From NCBI GenBank assembly GCA_041678625.1, contig JBAYNS010000008.1, positions 1-22,241 on the forward strand: a stretch of 22,241 nucleotides of DNA. The letters run 5' to 3'. The position numbers and the translations under genes were made by a program. The first letter of the stretch is position 1. The number at the start of each line of letters is the position of its first letter. The stretch is from JBAYNS01 sp041678625 (lineage in GTDB: Bacteria > Patescibacteriota > Gracilibacteria > Peribacterales > Peribacteraceae). The notes under the pieces are model-generated. The model saw nothing but the letters and a program-made list of their open reading frames with translations. It searched no databases and was not told where the DNA came from. Positions 14,498-20,213 of the stretch are shown piece by piece.

Positions 14498-16270
14498 GGA
14501 CTGTTTGCGGCGCACTATGCCTGTCATCAGAGCGCTCAAGAGAGCTATAACTCCTGCGCACAGTACGTCCAGAGGTGCACCGGATGGAGGCATTTTTGTC
14601 ATCACACCAATACTGCTGGTGCGAACAAGCTCTGTCAGTGAAAGGGATTCTATACCCGTGCCGCTTACGGACACCACGTTGGCAATTTGCGTTCCATGAG
14701 GCGTATTGGGGTCGATGCGCACATTGTACTGTACGGACCACTCTTCACCCGGATTCAGTGTGCCGACGTACCACGTGATCGTATCTCCCGCCAATTCTCC
14801 CTGTTGTGCATTCAGAACGGTGGCAAATGTAGGATCCATGCGGTCATCCACACTGATATCCGTAATGACATGATCTAACGTGTTACGCAGATAAATGGTG
14901 TACTGCACAACATCACCAGGACGAACCTCGTTGCGGTCGGCAACTTTACGTAGCAGCGCAGTCGTGTTCTTGGGTTGCACGGTATCATTACCCTGTGAAG
15001 TCGTGGAAACTTCCGTGACATCAACGGCAACGCGACCTGCGGCCTGAACGGAATTCTTCAGCAGTGCGCCCAGCGGGGCATCGCTGCGCACGCGAACGGT
15101 GACATTGAGTAAACGTTTACCGAACGGGCTGACAGTTAAACCTTCCCAAAGGACATCATTCCCCGTCCAACGGCCTCCCTCTGTTGCAGAGACGAATTCC
15201 GTGTACGTTGGGATAGCATCCTTCATGGTGATACCCGTCAGAAGCTTCTCTTCATTATTGTGCAAGAGAATCGCATACGTGAGTTCCTCACCGTTCACTG
15301 CTGTTTCGTGACCGTCATTCACAGAGAGTTCCGCAGCAGTCGGTGGGATCTTTTCGTACAAGACCGTTGTCGTATCGGTTCCCAGTGCTGCAGCGGAGGA
15401 AACACGGAGCCGCAGAATGGTGAATTCCGGAGCATCGCGTTCCACAACCGCATTGAGTTCGTATACAACGCGCTCACCGGCAGCAATAAACTCATCATTC
15501 CACACAACTTCGCGCTGTTCTTGCTTATACAAACCAGAAGCGCTCAGCAGCGTCAGGAACGGCGGTAAGTACGTTCTCAGAGCAAAATCTCTGTCGGGGC
15601 CGTTCGTGTTGTCCACCGTAATCTGGTAACGCAATTCTTCATTGGGTTCCGTAAAAACACGTCCGTCATTCACGGAAATGAACAGAGGCGGCGGTGCCAT
15701 TTCTTCCTTTTCCACAATAATGGTTGTGTCACTGGCCTTTGCATCATCCGAAATCACTTCGGCTACCAGCAATGCGCCATCCTTGGCATATGGAGACACT
15801 TCGATGGAAACATACAGATTCTTTACATAATCAGGAAACACTGCAACGTCCTTCCAGGAAACATACGCACCTTCTGTCCGACCGCCTTCGCTGGCTGAAA
15901 GAAGGTTTGCATATTGCGGGATGTAGAATTTCACATTCACCAACTGCATCTCATCGGAGTCATTTCGCAGAGCTACGGTGTAATGAAGAGAACCACCGGC
16001 AACCACTTCATCGGCACCGTCGGAGACGCTCACGTACAGAAAGCGTCCGCGCTCCCCTTCGCTCTCATCTTGCGGTGTTCTGCAATCGGCATCGTCCGGA
16101 TAGTCCACATCTCCGTCCATATCGTTATCAAAACCGTCGGAGCACTCGGGATAATCCGCAAGAGCAGTTTCGGACGGCACGGAAACCAGCAGACTATGGC
16201 CGACTGTTACGAGCAGAGCGCAGAGGCTCAGTAGCGCGAGAATTCTAGTTCTCTGACGGAAAGATGGCAT
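14486..16270 (-). CDS. Surface protein with calcium-type Asp-rich motif and four DUF11 repeats
   Basis: A secreted, membrane-anchored envelope protein of 594 aa from ATG 16270. A hydrophobic signal segment lies at 11-29 with likely cleavage after SETALA (38). Next is CSDGFDNDMDGDVDYPDD (43-60), a common Asp-rich motif of secreted proteins, thrombospondin-3/EF-hand-like and presumably calcium-binding. Four DUF11-type beta-sandwich repeats follow at about 79-180, 190-300, 305-410 and 430-555 (repeated starts such as FISVNDG and LSVNDG; repeated SASEGGR/SATEGGR). A final helix (568-586) and basic RRKQ tail anchor it. The repeats probably form an extended stalk. A TTG at 16294 is an alternative start. 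It is the first gene before khpA and the pilin. Confidence 0.9.
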   Translation of the reverse strand: MPSFRQRTRILALLSLCALLVTVGHSLLVSVPSETALADYPECSDGFDNDMDGDVDYPDDADCRTPQDESEGERGRFLYVSVSDGADEVVAGGSLHYTVALRNDSDEMQLVNVKFYIPQYANLLSASEGGRTEGAYVSWKDVAVFPDYVKNLYVSIEVSPYAKDGALLVAEVISDDAKASDTTIIVEKEEMAPPPLFISVNDGRVFTEPNEELRYQITVDNTNGPDRDFALRTYLPPFLTLLSASGLYKQEQREVVWNDEFIAAGERVVYELNAVVERDAPEFTILRLRVSSAAALGTDTTTVLYEKIPPTAAELSVNDGHETAVNGEELTYAILLHNNEEKLLTGITMKDAIPTYTEFVSATEGGRWTGNDVLWEGLTVSPFGKRLLNVTVRVRSDAPLGALLKNSVQAAGRVAVDVTEVSTTSQGNDTVQPKNTTALLRKVADRNEVRPGDVVQYTIYLRNTLDHVITDISVDDRMDPTFATVLNAQQGELAGDTITWYVGTLNPGEEWSVQYNVRIDPNTPHGTQIANVVSVSGTGIESLSLTELVRTSSIGVMTKMPPSGAPLDVLCAGVIALLSALMTGIVRRKQSLLW

Positions 16271-16305
16271 GAGTACGGGGAGAAAGTGTGCCAAAAAAGG
16301 CGATT

Positions 16306-16334
16306 AGTATAAAAGCTTCAGATCACCTTGTCAA
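16306..16334 (-). promoter_or_regulatory. Promoter of the DUF11 surface protein gene
   Basis: On the minus strand TTGACA (16334-16329), 17-nt spacer, TATACT (16311-16306): the best consensus promoter in the window. Start near 16299, giving a leader of about 29 nt that ends in TTTCTCCCCGTACTC before the ATG, with no Shine-Dalgarno motif. Confidence 0.75.
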
Positions 16335-16360
16335 GTATCCTTTGCTTTCTGGTCTACAAG

Positions 16361-16382
16361 CCGTTTTTTGGTCAGAAAACGG
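16361..16382 (-). terminator. Possible terminator hairpin downstream of tRNA-Val
   Basis: CCGTTTT (16361-16367) and AAAACGG (16376-16382) pair with a loop of 8 nt. On the minus strand it lies after tRNA-Val and before the DUF11 promoter, the right place to separate them, though no T-tract follows the stem. Confidence 0.4.
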
Positions 16383-16406
16383 TAAATAGGCGGACTTTAA
16401 AGGCGT

Positions 16407-16459
16407 CCTCCGCTTTTGCTGGCTTGCCAACCGTAGCCCCCGCGGATGCGGGGCGGAGG
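16407..16459. repeat. Nested inverted repeat beside tRNA-Val
   Basis: Outer arms CCTCCGC (16407-16413) and GCGGAGG (16453-16459) enclose an inner hairpin, CCCCGC (16438-16443), GGAT, GCGGGG (16448-16453), which overlaps the outer right arm by one base. The inner part resembles the GCGGGGCTCCGCG segment repeated at 20057 and 21473, suggesting one family of dispersed elements. Confidence 0.5.
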
Positions 16460-16460
16460 T

Positions 16461-16538
16461 TGGTGGGTGGTACAGGAATCGAACCTGTGACCTTCTGGGT
16501 GTAAACCAGACGCTCTAGACCAACTGAGCTAACCACCC
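16461..16538 (-). tRNA. tRNA-Val (anticodon TAC)
   Basis: Reading the minus strand, the acceptor stem GGGTGGT pairs with ACCACCC, the D-arm is GCTC-loop-GAGC, the anticodon stem TCTGG/CCAGA encloses TTTACAC with anticodon TAC (codon GTA), and the T-arm is ACAGG-TTCGATT-CCTGT. The discriminator base is A and the CCA end is encoded. A decayed partial copy lies just upstream at 16579-16616. Confidence 0.95.
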
Positions 16539-16578
16539 GAATGTTTCCCTGAGGAGAAAGACCAACTGCCTGCCTCGC

Positions 16579-16616
16579 ACAGGAATGAAACGACTGATGC
16601 GGGGAGCTAACCACCC
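16579..16616 (-). pseudogene. Decayed partial copy of tRNA-Val
   Basis: GAGCTAACCACCC (16604-16616) is identical to the 5' end of the neighbouring tRNA-Val (plus-strand view), and ACAGGAAT (16579-16586) matches its T-arm in the same order. The anticodon arm and most other parts are missing. It looks like the remains of a tandem duplication that lost its middle. Confidence 0.65.
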
Positions 16617-16642
16617 CTGCACAGATATTGTAGCAGAACAGA

Positions 16643-16672
16643 TTGCCGAGACGAGACTTCTTCGCGTAGACT
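16643..16672 (+). promoter_or_regulatory. secG promoter, predicted near-leaderless
   Basis: TTGCCG (16643-16648), 18-nt spacer, TAGACT (16667-16672), then 8 nt to the secG ATG at 16681. Confidence 0.5.
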
Positions 16673-16680
16673 CTGTGCGT

Positions 16681-16896
16681 ATGGACCAACTCATTAATAT
16701 TGTTATTGTCATTGTCAGCATACTCCTCATGCTGTGTATCCTCCTGCAGCACAGAGCATCCGGCCTCTCCAGTACTTTTGGAGGCACCGGTGCAACGTAT
16801 GTACAACGCCGCGGAGCAGAACGGCTCATTTACCAGGCAGCCATCTGGCTGAGTGTCATCTTCTTCCTCATTCCTGTTGTACAGTGGTACGTGTAA
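16681..16896 (+). CDS. secG: Preprotein translocase subunit SecG
   Basis: SecG is the small two-helix partner of SecYE in the general secretion channel. The 71-aa product has helix 1 at about 5-21 (INIVIVIVSILLMLCILLQ), the cytoplasmic loop with the family pattern GLSSTFGGTGATYVQRRGAE, and helix 2 at about 50-68 (AIWLSVIFFLIPVVQW). A longer reading from 16585 runs through the pseudo-tRNA and has no family support, so ATG 16681 is used. The start lies 8 nt after a TAGACT box. The peptide-binding protein gene follows after about 52 nt and may be cotranscribed. Confidence 0.92.
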   Translation: MDQLINIVIVIVSILLMLCILLQHRASGLSSTFGGTGATYVQRRGAERLIYQAAIWLSVIFFLIPVVQWYV

Positions 16897-16948
16897 AAAG
16901 GTAACACGGTGATGGTCAACACGTTCCGCATGTCTTCGCATTCTTCCC

Positions 16949-19153
16949 GTGCACTCATTCTCCCGTCCCGTTTTCAAGGCACCACGCTGGGAACGTATCG
17001 TTCTCTTGGTTTGCATCGTCGCATTCCTTATAAGCGCGCTCATCCTGACGCAACGTTTTATTGCTGCAAACACCATTCTGCGCCCTGCTCCTGGAGGAAC
17101 ATATATAGAAGGATCCGTCGGTGAAATTCAGCAGCTCATTCCGTGGTTTACCGTTACGAATGATGTGAATCGGGATATCGTGTCTCTGGTGTTTTCCGGG
17201 CTCCTGAAATACAACCCCGAAACACAGAAGATTGAAGAAGATTTGGCAACGCTCGAAGTCAGCCCGGATAATCGCATTTATACCCTTACCCTCAAGGAGG
17301 GAATTGCCTGGCACGATTCGACTCCGGAAGATCCTCATTATCTTACGCCGGAGGATGTCCTCTTTACGTTTCAGACAATCCAGGATCCTCAATTCCCCAA
17401 TACCCTGCTCCGCCAGAACTTCCTTGGTATTGATATCGAGCAAATCAACGAACGCACAGTGCGGTTCCGTCTGGAAGAACCGTATAGTTTCTTTACCAGC
17501 AACCTGACGCTTGGAATTCTGCCCAAGCGGTCTTTTGAAGGAATTCCCGTTGCCAAAATTGATCAGGCACTCGACTTTGGATTCCACCCCATCGGTACCG
17601 GACCCTACGCTTTCCGCAGTCTGATACAGACAGAATTGAGCACAGAAATCACTCTGGAACGCTTGGATCAATCAACGGACACGCCGTACAACCTCAGTCG
17701 CGTCATTTTCCGCGTCTTCCCGGATTACTCCACGCTCCTTTCGGATATCCGAAATCTGAACGGTGTGCGGCTGGTGCCGCGCAATGATGATGGCAAACCC
17801 ATTATTCCGCGCATGTTCCAGACAGTGGATTACACGCTCCCGCAGTACGTTGCACTCTTCTTCAACCTGGATCGCCCCATTCTTCAGGATCAGAAACTGC
17901 GTTTGGGCCTGCAATTGGGAACAAATAAGCAAGCTCTGGTGGAAGGTATTGGCGAATCGCTCATTGTGGATACACCACTTATGGAAATTGACCTTGCAGA
18001 CTGGCGGTACCAGTTTGATCCCAATGCAGCACGCGGCGCCTTCTTTGAATCGAATTGGCATCTTCCAGAGAAAGTTCGCCTGCAAAGACTGCTGGAAATA
18101 CGGGAAGCGAATACGGTGGGATCTCTCTCCATCGATCCGATTGTCCTTTTGGATACGGGAGCGGTACTCACTATTACAGGAAGCATGCTGCAGGTGGCGA
18201 GCGGTGCCACGGTGAACGGCTTGCCCGTTGTGCAGCATCCCACTGCCACAGGGGCATGGATCGTCAATCTTCCCACGCATGGCGGTACAGGGAGCCTGCT
18301 TCTGGGGCTGAATATGATTCAACTCCAGAATCCCAACGGTTCCATACTGGATTCTGCGTACGTCTGGAGAACAAATAAGCCGGCACTCTACCGCAAAGCA
18401 GCAGAAGAACAGCAGCTGGTCGATCTCTTCATCCAATCGCGGGATGCCGTAGACTCCGAAAACAAACTCACTGTGGAAGATCTCTACATCGAAAACGGTA
18501 TGTTGCGTCGGCGTCTTTCCACAGACCCGCAAGATATTCGTGTGAATAACAACGGCGAAAAACTTTCACTGGTTCTCCTTACGAGCGATGCACCATCGCA
18601 GTACCGGCACATTGCGGAGGTGATCCGCGATCAGTGGGCGCAATTGGGAGTCCATGTGGGTATAGAAGTGCCTGCAACGCGTGAGGATTTCGAAAAGAAA
18701 CTCCTTGCACGCGAATACGACATCCTTCTGTTTGGACAATCCTTGTTGGATAATCTGGATAGTTATCCCTACTGGCACAGTTCCGGCGTTCAAAAGCTCA
18801 CCGGTGAACGCAATGATCTGCGTCTGGATGCGTACAATCTCTCCCAATACTCCTCGCTCAAAGCAGATACGCTGCTGGAAGTGATCCGCCAGACGAGTGA
18901 TGAAGAGGAGCGCGACACGGCGCTCAATGAACTGCGCGACATTATCCGGCAGGATGTGCCAGCCGTATTCCTGTATGCACCGCAGTACACCTTTGCCTAT
19001 ACGCGCAACCTTCAGGGTGTTGTCATTGGAAATCTCTCTCTGCATTCCGATCGCTTTCTGACGCTCAGAAACTGGTTCCTGAAGCAGGAACGCGTCTTCA
19101 AACCGGGGAAGAGCTGGTTCTCCTTTATTCCGTGGCTCTTTAGAGGTTCCTGA
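16949..19153 (+). CDS. Membrane-anchored peptide ABC-type substrate-binding protein with inserted domain
   Basis: An SBP_bac_5 (OppA/DppA-like) extracytoplasmic protein, 734 aa from a GTG start. Instead of a lipobox it has an uncleaved-looking helix at about 17-33 (IVLLVCIVAFLISALIL). The family pattern begins near 76 (DIVSLVFSGLLKYNPETQ), with IYTLTLKEGIAWHD, LTPEDVLFTFQTI, the GTGPYAF turn at 217-222, and after the break KLSLVLLTSDAPSQYRHIAEV (538 on). Between about 375 and 533 lies ~160 residues not expected in the family, rich in Gly, Thr and beta-type sequence up to ~470 and helical after. No permease or ATPase gene is in the window. It lies behind secG. It ends at TGA. Confidence 0.88.
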   Translation: MHSFSRPVFKAPRWERIVLLVCIVAFLISALILTQRFIAANTILRPAPGGTYIEGSVGEIQQLIPWFTVTNDVNRDIVSLVFSGLLKYNPETQKIEEDLATLEVSPDNRIYTLTLKEGIAWHDSTPEDPHYLTPEDVLFTFQTIQDPQFPNTLLRQNFLGIDIEQINERTVRFRLEEPYSFFTSNLTLGILPKRSFEGIPVAKIDQALDFGFHPIGTGPYAFRSLIQTELSTEITLERLDQSTDTPYNLSRVIFRVFPDYSTLLSDIRNLNGVRLVPRNDDGKPIIPRMFQTVDYTLPQYVALFFNLDRPILQDQKLRLGLQLGTNKQALVEGIGESLIVDTPLMEIDLADWRYQFDPNAARGAFFESNWHLPEKVRLQRLLEIREANTVGSLSIDPIVLLDTGAVLTITGSMLQVASGATVNGLPVVQHPTATGAWIVNLPTHGGTGSLLLGLNMIQLQNPNGSILDSAYVWRTNKPALYRKAAEEQQLVDLFIQSRDAVDSENKLTVEDLYIENGMLRRRLSTDPQDIRVNNNGEKLSLVLLTSDAPSQYRHIAEVIRDQWAQLGVHVGIEVPATREDFEKKLLAREYDILLFGQSLLDNLDSYPYWHSSGVQKLTGERNDLRLDAYNLSQYSSLKADTLLEVIRQTSDEEERDTALNELRDIIRQDVPAVFLYAPQYTFAYTRNLQGVVIGNLSLHSDRFLTLRNWFLKQERVFKPGKSWFSFIPWLFRGS

Positions 19154-19184
19154 GGCTATCCGTATTTCGATTAGTTAACGAGGC

Positions 19185-19213
19185 TTGACTTCCCTCTTTT
19201 CTTTCTTTAAACT
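19185..19213 (+). promoter_or_regulatory. rplI promoter
   Basis: TTGACT (19185-19190), 17-nt pyrimidine-rich spacer, TAAACT (19208-19213). Start near 19220, giving a leader of about 25 nt. Confidence 0.7.
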
Positions 19214-19244
19214 GCCGCGGCCTTTGAGCAATCCCTGATACAGT

Positions 19245-19691
19245 ATGGAAATTCTTCTTCTCCAAGATGTCCCGAACGTTGGCCTAAAAAACGATCTTCT
19301 CATTGTAGGAGACGGTTTTGCGTTGAACTGCCTGCTCCCGCAGCAGAAAGCGCTCGTTGCCACGCCAACGGTCCGCCGCCGCTACGCTGAGCAGATCAAG
19401 CGCCGTGCAGAGCAGAAGGAATTGGAAAAGAAACTCCAGGCCGGTGCCGTGGAAGCACTGGGAGGCAAAACGATCACCTTTGAGCGCAAAGTAACCAAGA
19501 CTGGCAAGCTCTATGCCGCCATTACCGAAAAGCACATCGCCGAAGAACTCAAGAAAGCACATGGTATTGAGGTTTCTGCTGACATGATTTTGGTTCCCGA
19601 GCACATCAAGACAACCGGCACCTTTGAAGTTGCACTCAAGATTGCCGATACACAGCAACCGCTCACCGTGGTGGTGAAGGCGGAGAAATAA
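19245..19691 (+). CDS. rplI: Ribosomal protein L9
   Basis: L9 is a large-subunit protein with two globular domains joined by a long helix. The N-terminal domain MEILLLQDVPNVGLKNDLLI, then GDGFALNCLLPQQKALVAT (a variant of the family GYARNFLIPxGKA), is followed by the charged connecting helix (RRRYAEQIKRRAEQKELEKK) and the C-terminal domain (KLYAAITEKHIAEELKKAHG, VPEHIKTTGTFEVAL). The length of 148 aa is normal. Some CPR groups lack L9, so its presence argues against those. It has its own promoter; no Shine-Dalgarno motif precedes the ATG. Confidence 0.96.
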   Translation: MEILLLQDVPNVGLKNDLLIVGDGFALNCLLPQQKALVATPTVRRRYAEQIKRRAEQKELEKKLQAGAVEALGGKTITFERKVTKTGKLYAAITEKHIAEELKKAHGIEVSADMILVPEHIKTTGTFEVALKIADTQQPLTVVVKAEK

Positions 19692-19725
19692 AAGAACCCC
19701 CGCTCCGCAGTTTTACTGGCACAGC

Positions 19726-19740
19726 AGCACCGGTGCTTTT
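19726..19740 (+). terminator. Terminator-like palindrome after rplI
   Basis: The palindrome AGCACCGGTGCT (19726-19737) is followed by TTT and then TATAGT. It sits 35 nt after the rplI stop and can fold into a short stem with a U-tract. The last T is shared with the tRNA -10 box. Confidence 0.45.
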
Positions 19741-19745
19741 ATAGT
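19740..19745 (+). promoter_or_regulatory. -10 box in front of the broken tRNA-Ile copy
   Basis: TATAGT ends 6 nt before G19752, the first base of the broken tRNA copy, so transcription would begin at the mature tRNA 5' end. The intact tRNA 100 nt downstream has no equally good box, so this is probably the ancestral promoter of the locus. Confidence 0.5.
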
Positions 19746-19762
19746 ATCCACGGGCCAGTAGC

Positions 19763-19782
19763 CCTGCCTGCCGGCAGGCAGG
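19763..19782. repeat. 20-bp perfect palindrome inserted in the tRNA-Ile copy
   Basis: CCTGCCTGCCGGCAGGCAGG equals its own reverse complement. It lies exactly between GC and TC of the D-stem of the tRNA copy. No target-site duplication is visible. It looks like a small dispersed palindromic element. Confidence 0.8.
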
Positions 19783-19793
19783 TCAGTTGGTTA

Positions 19794-19825
19794 CCCGCCC
19801 GTACCGAACGGTACGTTCGGGCGGG
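19794..19825. repeat. 32-bp hairpin inserted in the tRNA-Ile copy
   Basis: Outer arms CCCGCCC and GGGCGGG enclose an inner hairpin GTACCG-AA-CGGTAC (19801-19814). It separates the D-loop from the 3' strand of the D-stem. No target-site duplication is visible. Confidence 0.8.
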
Positions 19826-19852
19826 GAGCACCTGATCATTCTCATTCAATAC

Positions 19853-19929
19853 GGGCCAGTAGCTCAGTTGGTTAGAGCACCGGACTTATAAACCGGCGGT
19901 CGGTGGTTCAAGTCCACCCTGGCCCACCA
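19853..19929 (+). tRNA. tRNA-Ile (anticodon TAT)
   Basis: Acceptor stem GGGCCAG/CTGGCCC, D-arm GCTC-AGTTGGTTA-GAGC, anticodon loop CTTATAA with anticodon TAT (codon ATA), T-arm GGTGG-TTCAAGT-CCACC, discriminator A and an encoded CCA. One oddity: the last pair of the anticodon stem (31-39) is A-A, not A-T. Its 3' end is copied at 20023 and 21440. Confidence 0.92.
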
Positions 19930-19939
19930 TTCGACTCGT

Positions 19940-19953
19940 CCCGCTAAAGCGGG
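19940..19953. repeat. Small hairpin CCCGCT-AA-AGCGGG
   Basis: Perfect 6-bp arms with an AA loop, 10 nt downstream of tRNA-Ile. No clear T-run follows on the plus strand. It may end the tRNA transcript or be another dispersed palindrome. Confidence 0.45.
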
Positions 19954-19967
19954 GGCAAGCCGTGAAA

Positions 19968-19995
19968 GTTTATCCTGAACACATGTGAAGGATTC
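19968..19995. repeat. Hairpin repeat copy 1 (ATCCTGAAC...GTGAAGGAT)
   Basis: First of three related units with conserved CCTGAAC and GTGAAGG; the ends ATCCT and AGGAT pair. The units resemble dispersed TCCTGA...GAAGGA repeats of many bacterial genomes. Confidence 0.6.
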
Positions 19996-19998
19996 AAG

Positions 19999-20023
19999 CT
20001 TGTCCTGAACGTAGTGAAGGATC
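19999..20023. repeat. Hairpin repeat copy 2 (GTCCTGAAC...GTGAAGGATC)
   Basis: Second unit, 3 nt after the first; TCCT and AGGA can pair. It runs directly into the copy of the tRNA 3' end that starts at 20023. Confidence 0.6.
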
Positions 20024-20078
20024 CACCCTGGCCCACCATCCTTCGCGCAGCGAATGCGGGGCTCCGCGTGGCACGCCA
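20023..20078. repeat. Left 56-bp direct repeat beginning with the tRNA-Ile 3' end
   Basis: Begins with CCACCCTGGCCCACCA, identical to the last 16 nt of tRNA-Ile, and continues to CGCGTGGCACGCCA. By eye, 50 of 56 positions match the right copy at 21440-21495 without gaps. Together they frame the HAD-phosphatase gene. Confidence 0.8.
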
Positions 20079-20089
20079 CCCTGTTCAAG

Positions 20090-20114
20090 ATTGCCCTGAA
20101 CATAGTGAAGGGTC
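20090..20114. repeat. Hairpin repeat copy 3 (CCCTGAAC...GTGAAGGG)
   Basis: Third unit. The outer pair changed on both sides, from TCCT/AGGA to CCCT/AGGG, so the stem is kept. From here to 20213 I see no further feature. Confidence 0.6.
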
Positions 20115-20213
20115 CAGCTACAGAGACATCAATACTCCAATCCTTTACTGCATTAAAAATGTGGAACTGTAACGAATCGCATGTGCCATGTTAGGTGATG
20201 TATGCAAACTTAA

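Larger units (their letters stand above)
19752..19832 (+). pseudogene. Split 5' copy of tRNA-Ile interrupted by two palindromes
   Basis: Three blocks, 19752-19762, 19783-19793 and 19826-19832, join into 29 nt identical to the first 29 nt of the intact tRNA-Ile at 19853. A 20-bp palindrome sits between blocks 1 and 2, and a 32-bp hairpin between blocks 2 and 3. Both interruptions fall in the D-arm. After block 3 the tRNA match ends, so no functional tRNA can form. The 2 bases before it (AC) also match the intact copy. Confidence 0.85.

Noticed and set aside
14163..14741. Longer 192-aa reading of the KH protein
   Set aside because: The extra N-terminal part lies in the overlapping DUF11 coding region and has no family match; the KhpA-like part starts at 14459 with its own promoter.
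17672..18532. 286-codon minus-strand frame inside the peptide-binding protein gene
   Set aside because: Antisense shadow with no domain, signal or start context.
1640..19153. Possible recoding of TGA (as in Gracilibacteria)
   Set aside because: recA, mraY and the peptide-binding protein all end at TGA where their families end, so TGA acts as a stop.
19864..20103. Minus-strand 79-aa frame ending in the VDLNHRPPVYKSGALTN segment
   Set aside because: This is a translation of the antisense of tRNA-Ile and nearby repeats, a well-known misannotation pattern.
19968..20114. Possible CRISPR array from three similar repeats
   Set aside because: Only three diverged units with spacings of 3 and 66 nt, and no cas genes.
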